DNA of 64,000 bases from JBCBKP01 sp038521625 (lineage in GTDB: Bacteria > Planctomycetota > Phycisphaerae > Phycisphaerales > UBA1924): positions 186,001-250,000 of the forward strand of contig JBCBKP010000002.1 in assembly GCA_038521625.1 (NCBI GenBank), written 5' to 3'. Positions within the stretch are counted from its first letter, which is position 1, and each line of letters begins with the position of its first letter. Below the pieces are notes generated by a model. It did no database searches. It saw nothing but the letters and a program-made list of their open reading frames with translations, and had not been told where the DNA came from. Shown in pieces: positions 58,292 through 64,000 of this stretch. The position numbers were made by a program, and so were the translations under genes.

Positions 58292-59292
58292 GTCGAGCTA
58301 TGCCCCGTCGACTGGTGCGCCGCCTCCATCGCCGCGCGGGCCGCCGCGAGCGAGACGTGCGCCGCCTCGATCGAGGCCCGCGTCGCGTCCGACTTGATGT
58401 GGATCTCCGGCGTGATGCCCCGCCGCAGCAGGTCCGCGTCCCACGCGCCGAGCATCGCCCGCGCCAGCGCCTCGTAGTCCTCGGCGCCCGCCGCCGTCGG
58501 CGCGTACTCGAAGATCGTCTGCCCGAAGCTCGGGCACTCCGCCAGCTTGATGTTTCGCCGGATCGCCGGCTCGAACACCCGCGCCTCGTGCCACGGGCTC
58601 TCCGGCTGCTCGGCCGCGCTCTCGAAGAAGTTCCGGATGTCCTCGACCACCTCCTGCGCGTGCGTCGCCTGCTTGTCGTGCATGCAAAGCACCACGCCGG
58701 AGACGGTCAGCCGAGGGTTCAGCCCGCCCCGCACGATCTGGACCGTCTCGAGCAGCTTGCCCACGCCCTGCAGCGCCAGGAAGTGCGCCTGCATCGGGAT
58801 GATCACCTCGCCCGCCGCGACCAGACCGTTCAGCGTCAGGTGCCCCAGCGACGGCGGGCAATCGATCAGCACGAAGTCGAACCGCCCACGCATCGCGTCC
58901 AGCCCGCGACGCAGCCGCGCATGCCGGTCGCTCGCGTCCGCCAGCTCCGACTCGGCGCCCGCGAGGTCGGTCTCGCCCGGAACCACCCACAGGTTCTCGC
59001 GCGCCTCGACCGCGCACCGCGACGCCTCGCCGCCGATGATCAGGTCGTAGATCGAGCCGACGTCCTCGCTCGGCTCGACGCCGAGGTGCATCGACGCGTG
59101 CGCCTGTGGGTCAAGGTCGATCACCAGCGTTCGCCGCCCCGCGCGCGCAAACGCCGCGGCCAGGCTCACCGTGGTCGTCGTCTTCCCGACCCCGCCCTTC
59201 TGGTTCATCATCGCGATGACGCGCGTCGGCTGCTCGCCCGCCGGCCCCGTCCCTGGTGCCATGCCATCATCCATACCCGGCTCCGTGCCCAT
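58288..59292 (-). CDS. ParA/Soj-like P-loop ATPase
   Basis: This 334-residue ATPase has the deviant Walker A NQKGGVGKTTTTVSLAAAFA, the A' motif VIDLDPQAH, Walker B FVLIDCPPSLG and the downstream PMQAHFLALQGVGKLLE typical of ParA/Soj. ParA proteins move chromosomes, plasmids or other cargo, usually with ParB. No ParB or parS-like site is adjacent; instead it is translationally coupled to the VanZ-MurJ gene. A C-terminal Ala-rich helix of about 45 residues extends beyond the usual end. ATG at 59292 was chosen; ATGs at 59274 and 59262 are also possible. Confidence 0.87.
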   Translation of the reverse strand: MGTEPGMDDGMAPGTGPAGEQPTRVIAMMNQKGGVGKTTTTVSLAAAFARAGRRTLVIDLDPQAHASMHLGVEPSEDVGSIYDLIIGGEASRCAVEARENLWVVPGETDLAGAESELADASDRHARLRRGLDAMRGRFDFVLIDCPPSLGHLTLNGLVAAGEVIIPMQAHFLALQGVGKLLETVQIVRGGLNPRLTVSGVVLCMHDKQATHAQEVVEDIRNFFESAAEQPESPWHEARVFEPAIRRNIKLAECPSFGQTIFEYAPTAAGAEDYEALARAMLGAWDADLLRRGITPEIHIKSDATRASIEAAHVSLAAARAAMEAAHQSTGHSST

Positions 59293-59438
59293 GGCCGCGA
59301 CGAGCCCCGCGAAGAGCCCGATTCCCAGCTCTCCGGCCTGGGTGCATCGGGCGAGTCTAACGCCCCCCGCGTTCCGGCGTCCCCCTCCCCACCCGGCCCC
59401 CAACCGCACCCCGCCCGGGCGCCCCGTACCATCCCCCC

Positions 59439-60479
59439 GTGGCCGCCTGGGCAAAGAACTCCGTCGCCCTCATGCGCCTCACGCGGTTCTCCACCGCCTT
59501 CGCCGCCGTCTCCAACGTCTGGTTCGTCATCCTCTGGTCCAGGGCCGCCGCCGAACTCCCCGGCCGGCACGAGTGGCCCCCGCCCAGCATCCTCGAGCTC
59601 CCCCTCTGGACCCTCCTCGCTGGCGGCGCCGTCTCCGCCGCATGCCTCTACGCCTTCGGCGCCGCCCTCAACGATGTCCTCGACGCCGACCGCGACCGCG
59701 CCATGCGACGCCAGCGGCCCGTCGCCCAGGGCGAGGTCGGCTCCTCCGCCGCCGTCCTCACCGTCGCCGGCACACTCATCGGATCCGGCCTCGGCGCCAC
59801 CGTCTTCGGAATCGGCGGCGTCATCGTCACCCTCCTCGTCTCCGCCGCCATCCTCGGCTTCAACGCCGCCGCGCGCTTCTTCCCCGGCTTCGGCCTCGTG
59901 CTCGTCGCCGCGATCTACGGCGCCCACGCCATGGCCCCCAACCCGCACCTCGCCTTCGTCTGGCCGATCTGGTTCCTGATGACCCACGCGCTGGTCGTCA
60001 GCGGCGCCGCCCAGGTCCTCGGCCGACGCCTGCCGCCGCTCACCAGGCCCGCGATGTGGACCGCGGGCGCCGGCTGGCTCGCCACAAGCGCCGTCCTCAT
60101 CGCTGTCGGCTACCTCCGAAGCACCGGACCGATCTCGCTCGACCCGCAGCCCGGCGTCGAGCGCGTCCTCTGGCCCGAGTGGGTCCCCTGGTGGGCCGCC
60201 ATCGCCCCGCTCGCGCTCGCCGTCGCCTTCGGGCTCTTCGTCCGGAGACGCCTCGCCGGCACCGACCCCGGACCGCGCGCCGCCGAGAAGATCACCCGCT
60301 ACGGCGCCCTCTGGCTCCCGCTCTACGGCGTCGCGTGGCTCGCCGCCATCGGCGCCTGGCTCGAGGCCGCCGTCCTCGCCGGCCTCGCCCTCGGCGGCAC
60401 CATCGGTCTCACCACCGTCCGCGAGGTCCGCACGCTCATCGAGCGCCCCGTCGAGTTCCGACGCACCACCGGCGGCTGA
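59439..60479 (+). CDS. UbiA-family prenyltransferase
   Basis: This 346-residue membrane enzyme has about nine hydrophobic helices and the first UbiA metal motif NDVLDADRD (78-86), followed by RRQRPVAQGEVG, the usual extension. The second Asp-rich motif of UbiA proteins (D-x3-D on a later loop) is not clear; the later loop reads DPGPRAAEKITRY. Such enzymes attach prenyl chains to aromatic or heme-type acceptors. The substrate cannot be read from the context. It diverges from the ParA-like gene, starting at a GTG. Confidence 0.78.
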   Translation: MAAWAKNSVALMRLTRFSTAFAAVSNVWFVILWSRAAAELPGRHEWPPPSILELPLWTLLAGGAVSAACLYAFGAALNDVLDADRDRAMRRQRPVAQGEVGSSAAVLTVAGTLIGSGLGATVFGIGGVIVTLLVSAAILGFNAAARFFPGFGLVLVAAIYGAHAMAPNPHLAFVWPIWFLMTHALVVSGAAQVLGRRLPPLTRPAMWTAGAGWLATSAVLIAVGYLRSTGPISLDPQPGVERVLWPEWVPWWAAIAPLALAVAFGLFVRRRLAGTDPGPRAAEKITRYGALWLPLYGVAWLAAIGAWLEAAVLAGLALGGTIGLTTVREVRTLIERPVEFRRTTGG

Positions 60480-60543
60480 TCGCACGCCCGCGCCCGCAGG
60501 TACGCTCGACGGCTCCACCCCAGCGCCCGAATGAGGAGCCCCC

Positions 60544-61056
60544 ATGCGTCACGCCGGTCCCGCACTCGCACTCGCCGCCGCCGTCCTCGGCGCCTGCGCC
60601 TCCACCCAGCAGACCGCCTCGGACCCCGCGCCGGCCGACGCGCGCGAACCGGGCGACATGGTCGGCATCGGCGGCGTCTTCTTCCGCTCGTCCGACACCG
60701 CGGCGACGCAGCGCTGGTACACCGAGCACCTCGGCATGCCGCCCGGCGGCCCCGGCTTCGCCCTGATCTTCTGGACCGACCCCGAGACCGACGAGTACTA
60801 CTCCACGACCTGGAGCCCGTTCCCGCGCGACAGCGACTACTTCGGCCTCGATCAGCAGTACATGCTCAACTACATCGTGAACGACCTCGACGCCGCGCTC
60901 GCGCGCCTCCGCGCCGCGGGCGCCCGGATCGACGACGACAAGGGCATCGAGACCTACCCCAACGGACGCTTCGCCTGGTTCTGGGATCCAGAGGGCAACA
61001 AGGCCGAACTCTGGGAGCCCGACCGCGCGTTCTTCCGCGAGAACCTCGGCCGCTGA
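60544..61056 (+). CDS. Exported VOC/glyoxalase-like lipoprotein
   Basis: This 170-residue protein starts MRHAGPALALAAAVLGACAS, a signal peptide with lipobox LGAC, and then carries a single VOC domain: GIGGVFFRSSDTAATQRWYTEHLGM, LDAALARLRAAGARI and FAWFWDPEGNKAELWEP, the last being the hallmark of the glyoxalase/bleomycin-resistance superfamily. Its C-terminal Glu (ELWEP) is a typical metal ligand. VOC proteins are normally cytoplasmic, so a lipid-anchored form is uncommon. Substrate unknown. Confidence 0.85.
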   Translation: MRHAGPALALAAAVLGACASTQQTASDPAPADAREPGDMVGIGGVFFRSSDTAATQRWYTEHLGMPPGGPGFALIFWTDPETDEYYSTTWSPFPRDSDYFGLDQQYMLNYIVNDLDAALARLRAAGARIDDDKGIETYPNGRFAWFWDPEGNKAELWEPDRAFFRENLGR

Positions 61057-61075
61057 TCCAACGGCGGCGACCGCC

Positions 61076-61918
61076 TCAGAACAGCCCGACCGCGAAGAAG
61101 ATCGCCGTGAAGATCAGGTCGGCGAAGATGATCGCCACGATGCACTCGACCACGGTGTTCGTCGTCGCGTTGCCCACGCCGGCCGCGCCGCCCGTGACCG
61201 TCAGCCCGTTGTAGCACGCGATCACGCCGATCAGCAGGCCGAAGATCCCGCCCTTGATGAACCCCGTGATGAAGTCCCACAGCACCACCTGGTCGAGCAG
61301 GTTGTCCATGAACTGCTCGTAGGGGATCTCCAGCAGCGTCACCGAGATCCCGATCGCCGCCAGGATCGACACCACGCTGGCGATCACCCCCAGCGTCGTC
61401 ATCGAGATCAGCGACGCGATCACACGGGGCACCACCAGGAACCGGATCGGGTTCAGCGCGTGCGCCTCGAGCGCCTCGATCTCCTCGCCGACCACCATCG
61501 TCCCGATCTCCGCCGCGATCGCGGCACCGGCGAAGCCGGTCAGCACGATCGCCCCGATCAGCGGGCCCAGCTCGCGCAGCACCGCGACGCCGATGATGTT
61601 CGCCACCAGGTCGCGCGACCCGAAGTCGTCCAGCGGCGGCGCCAGCTGCAGCGCAAGGATCAGGCCCACCACGCCCGAGACCAGCGACACGATGAAGCAC
61701 GACCGCACGCCGACCCGGACGATCTGCGCGACGATCGCCGTCTTGCCGATCCGCACCTTGCGCTCCGTCAGCGAGCGCAGCACCCAGTGCAGCGCCGCCG
61801 TCAGCAGCAGCACGCCCGCGCCCACGCCCGCCAGCAGGTCGAACGCCTTGCGCCCGACCAACTCGGGGAACGCGAGCGGGTCGAAGCCCTTCTTGGATTT
61901 CTCGGCGCCCGCGGGCAT
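61076..61918 (-). CDS. MlaE-type ABC permease
   Basis: This 280-residue membrane protein of the MlaE/DUF140 family has about six helices. Characteristic segments are LRELGPLIGAIVLTGFAGAAIAAEIGTMVVGEEIEALEAHALNPIRFLVVPRVIA and GFIKGGIFGLLIGVIACYNGLTVTGGAAGVGNATTNTVVECI. In the Mla system MlaE works with the ATPase MlaF and the substrate-binding MlaD to move phospholipids between membranes. Neither is in the window. It reads leftwards, downstream of a STAS gene, which is of interest because MlaB is a STAS protein. Confidence 0.93.
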   Translation of the reverse strand: MPAGAEKSKKGFDPLAFPELVGRKAFDLLAGVGAGVLLLTAALHWVLRSLTERKVRIGKTAIVAQIVRVGVRSCFIVSLVSGVVGLILALQLAPPLDDFGSRDLVANIIGVAVLRELGPLIGAIVLTGFAGAAIAAEIGTMVVGEEIEALEAHALNPIRFLVVPRVIASLISMTTLGVIASVVSILAAIGISVTLLEIPYEQFMDNLLDQVVLWDFITGFIKGGIFGLLIGVIACYNGLTVTGGAAGVGNATTNTVVECIVAIIFADLIFTAIFFAVGLF

Positions 61919-61983
61919 GCGGCAAGCCTATCGACGATCCGGCTCTTGCGGGTCCAGGGTTCGCGCGCGCGGACTGCCCGGGC

Positions 61984-62328
61984 TCAGGCGGTCGCCACGG
62001 CCTCGTCGAGCGTGCCCGCGATCGTGAAGAACTGGTGCAGGCGGGCGATCTCGAAAATCGCGCGCACCTTGTCGTTCAGCCCGTAGAGCACCAGCGCCTT
62101 GTTGGCCGACTTGGCCCCGCGCATCGCCTCGACCAGCGTCGCGAGCCCCGAGCTGTCCATATAGGTCACATCCTCGAAGCTCACAACCACCCGCGGAACC
62201 GGCTTGTCCAGCGCCGAGCGGAGTGCCACGCGGAGCTCGGGAGAGCACGCCATGTCAACGTCGCCCCGCGGCGCCACGACCATCGCGTCGCGGTCGTCGA
62301 GCCTGTTGACGCTCACTAGCTCGCTCAT
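61984..62328 (-). CDS. STAS-domain protein (anti-sigma factor antagonist type)
   Basis: This 114-residue STAS domain starts MSELVSVNRLDDRDAMVVAPRGDVDMACSPELRVALR, and has the phosphorylatable serine segment FEDVTYMDSSGLATLVEAM, as in SpoIIAA/RsbV proteins. It is probably dephosphorylated to bind an RsbW-type kinase, encoded immediately upstream, and so free a sigma factor or other target. Alternatively, as an MlaB-like subunit, it could serve the MlaE permease whose gene follows. The start at 62328 was chosen; residues before it look non-coding. Confidence 0.87.
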   Translation of the reverse strand: MSELVSVNRLDDRDAMVVAPRGDVDMACSPELRVALRSALDKPVPRVVVSFEDVTYMDSSGLATLVEAMRGAKSANKALVLYGLNDKVRAIFEIARLHQFFTIAGTLDEAVATA

Positions 62329-62427
62329 CCGTGTGCCCCCGCGGCTCCCGCCGTCCCGTCTTCGGATCCGCTCCCCCGGCAAAGCCAGCCGGCACCACCC
62401 GCCGGCGGAGAGCGCTCTAAATAGAGC

Positions 62428-62889
62428 CTATGCGCTGTCAGCGGTCACCGCCGCCGGCAAAGTCTTGGTCATCTCGACCCGCATGCCGGCGCCGTCCCGC
62501 TTGGCGAACTCCACCGAGTTCATCACCTCGCGCATGATGTGGACGCCCAGCCCGCCCGGGCGGATGTCGTCGAGCTCACGCCCGACCATGTCGTCCGGGT
62601 TCACCTGCTTGGCCTCGTCCTCGATCACGATCCGGATGCCCTCGGCGCTGCCAACGCTCGGCTCGCCCAGCGGCCACAGGCTCAGCCAGATCGGACGGTC
62701 CTCCGCCCGCTCGTAGCCGTGGCGCACCACGTTGCACAGCGCCTCGTCGACCGCCAGAGCGATCTTGTGGCACTCGAGGTCGTCGAAGCCCAGACGACGC
62801 GCGACCGACTGCACGAGCCCGCGAGCCCCGCTCAGATAGATCGGGTTGCTGCGAAGCTCCAGACGGATGTGGGGATCGGTGTTGCTCAT
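62428..62889 (-). CDS. RsbW/SpoIIAB-like serine kinase (anti-sigma factor type)
   Basis: This 153-residue GHKL ATPase domain has the N box DEALCNVVRHGYE and the G2 element GGLGVHIMREVMNSV. The G1 box, usually D-x-G, reads EDEAKQVNP, with Ala where glycine is expected. RsbW-type kinases phosphorylate a STAS antagonist, which is encoded next to it, and bind sigma factors. No sigma factor gene lies in the window. A possible phosphatase (RsbU) is also absent. The start at 62889 fits the domain boundary. Confidence 0.86.
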   Translation of the reverse strand: MSNTDPHIRLELRSNPIYLSGARGLVQSVARRLGFDDLECHKIALAVDEALCNVVRHGYERAEDRPIWLSLWPLGEPSVGSAEGIRIVIEDEAKQVNPDDMVGRELDDIRPGGLGVHIMREVMNSVEFAKRDGAGMRVEMTKTLPAAVTADSA

Positions 62890-62931
62890 GGCTGAGTCGC
62901 ACCCCCGACCGGGGTGCCGTCGCTCCATCCC

Positions 62932-63318
62932 TTATAGATCGGAATCCGGAGGCCGCGAATCCACTCCGGGCGCGTGGACCTCCGCCCACGACACCCATTC
63001 CCGGACCGCCTCCCGGCGTTCCCACTCCGGCGCTGCGTGATCGTATCCCAGGGTTTGCCCCGTTCGCCGTTCCAACGAACGGATGGCGAACATCCGCGCT
63101 GCCGGGTCGGCGCTCTCCAACTGCACGATCAGCTCTCGGATCTCGGACCCGCCGGTTTCCGGCGACGCGGGCGAGGCCTGCGCGGTCTCCACGATCGCGT
63201 CCAGACGCAGATTCGGGTCGGGCGAGCCGAACCCCTCCCGCGTCTGCGGCAGGCAGCCCGCGGTCAGACCCGCGAATCCCACCGCGGCGGTCGCCCTCAG
63301 AAGCAATGCCCCGTACAT
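62932..63318 (-). CDS. Small lipoprotein, HEAT-like helical
   Basis: This 128-residue protein begins MYGALLLRATAAVGFAGLTAGC, with lipobox LTAGC, deciding the start at 63318 over an in-frame ATG at 63435 that overlaps the guaA start. The mature chain is helical (DAIVETAQASPASPETGGSEIRELIVQLESADPAARMFAIRSLERRTGQTLGYD ...), including a HEAT-like pair. Similar small modules occur in planctomycete lipoproteins. It precedes the RsbW-like gene by 42 bases on the same strand; no functional link can be shown. Confidence 0.72.
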   Translation of the reverse strand: MYGALLLRATAAVGFAGLTAGCLPQTREGFGSPDPNLRLDAIVETAQASPASPETGGSEIRELIVQLESADPAARMFAIRSLERRTGQTLGYDHAAPEWERREAVREWVSWAEVHAPGVDSRPPDSDL

Positions 63319-63433
63319 TTGCTCCTTCCGGGTCGTCCGGACCCGCCCGGCCGCCAAGCCGCTGCGCCGGTGAAGCGACGGTTCGGGCGCCGGCTCACGG
63401 ACGGGCTGAGGATTGGGCTCACGGAATTCTGGC

Positions 63434-64000
63434 ATGGATCACCCGCACGAAGACATCGTCCCGATCCTCGACTTCGGATCGCAAACCGCGCAGCTTATCG
63501 CCCGTCGCGTGCGGGAGGCCGGCGCATTCGCGGTGCTGATCAGCCCGGAGACACCGGCCAGCGAGATCGCCGCCATGAAGCCCAAGGGCCTGATCCTGTC
63601 GGGCGGCCCCGCCAGCGTCTACGCCGACGGGGCGCCCGTCTGCGATCCGAAGATCCTCGAGCTCGGGATCCCGGTTCTGGGGATTTGCTACGGGATGCAG
63701 CTCGCCACCCGCCATCTCGGCGCCACCATCGACCCCAGCGACCGGCGAGAGTTCGGCCGCGCCAGCCTCGAAATCAAGCAGCCCGGCGGCCTCCTACACG
63801 CCATCCCCCAGCAGACCGCCGTCTGGATGAGCCACGGCGACGAGGTCCGCGACCTCGACCCCGCACGCTTCGAGGTCCTCGCCAGCACGCCGACATGCCT
63901 CAACGCCGCCGTCCGCACCAGCCCCGAGACCGGCGTCCGCTTCTACGGCGTCCAGTTCCACCCCGAGGTCACCCACACGCCCCACGGCGTCGACATGCTC
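63434..64000 (+). CDS. guaA: GMP synthase (glutamine-hydrolysing), N-terminal part; runs off the window
   Basis: The first 189 residues of GMP synthase are present and make up the class I glutamine amidotransferase domain. LDFGSQTAQLIARRVREAG is the start; the nucleophile C85 lies in GICYGMQ; the His/Glu of the triad are in VQFHPEV near the end. The ATP-pyrophosphatase and dimerisation domains lie beyond the window. It makes GMP from XMP. Confidence 0.96.
   Translation, partial: MDHPHEDIVPILDFGSQTAQLIARRVREAGAFAVLISPETPASEIAAMKPKGLILSGGPASVYADGAPVCDPKILELGIPVLGICYGMQLATRHLGATIDPSDRREFGRASLEIKQPGGLLHAIPQQTAVWMSHGDEVRDLDPARFEVLASTPTCLNAAVRTSPETGVRFYGVQFHPEVTHTPHGVDML

Overview
The window is about 69% GC (estimated by eye) and densely coded. 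It looks like a chromosomal piece from a Planctomycetota bacterium, most likely of the Phycisphaerae. This is inferred from several signs: an exported protein ending in a PAP-type PEP-CTERM-like tail, many small lipoproteins, a C-x4-C-H haem-like motif of the kind seen in planctomycete secreted proteins, frequent GTG/TTG starts, and housekeeping genes that sit next to unrelated neighbours. No transposase, integrase, prophage or CRISPR array is visible. Family assignments rest on motifs read by eye; no database search was possible.

Layout. 0-8.5 kb: the end of rpoB, then rpoC and a terminator, two adjacent BFD-type [2Fe-2S] proteins, a compact recQ, and dps with a PerR/Fur-like palindrome upstream. 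8.5-18.9 kb: proBA, a conserved unknown protein, a TMEM175-like channel, a secreted helical protein, a plant-type ferredoxin-NADP reductase, a coiled-coil lipoprotein, a secreted C-x4-C-H protein and a FapA/DUF342 protein. 18.9-24.7 kb: a chemosensory cluster read leftwards as cheB-cheW-cheR-cheA-cheX-cheY, running on into the FapA gene, with no receptor or flagellar gene nearby. 24.86 kb: tRNA-Leu(GAG).

25-39 kb: an unknown acidic protein, a glycogen-synthase-like glycosyltransferase, an ABC-2 permease, then a rightward run of three SPFH (band 7) proteins, an ABC ATPase, a second ABC permease and a helical-repeat protein. 39-46.9 kb: purC, a GH10-like barrel that seems to lack both catalytic glutamates, a membrane-anchored helix-hairpin-helix protein, mfd and a PhoU-like protein.

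46.9-53.7 kb: a clear cobalamin riboswitch ahead of a secreted PEP-CTERM-like protein, then a marR-MFP-RND efflux operon with a readable operator and promoter. 53.7-64 kb: an 88-bp tandem repeat, a lipoprotein, ispF, an SDR, a 63-residue lipoprotein, a VanZ-MurJ fusion, a ParA-like ATPase, a UbiA-type prenyltransferase, an exported VOC lipoprotein, an MlaE-type permease, an STAS antagonist with an RsbW-like kinase, another lipoprotein and the start of guaA.

The observations most worth following are the riboswitch-controlled surface protein, the triple-SPFH/ABC-exporter locus, the loss of the second zinc site in RpoC, the VanZ-MurJ fusion, and the two operator-like palindromes (dps and marR).
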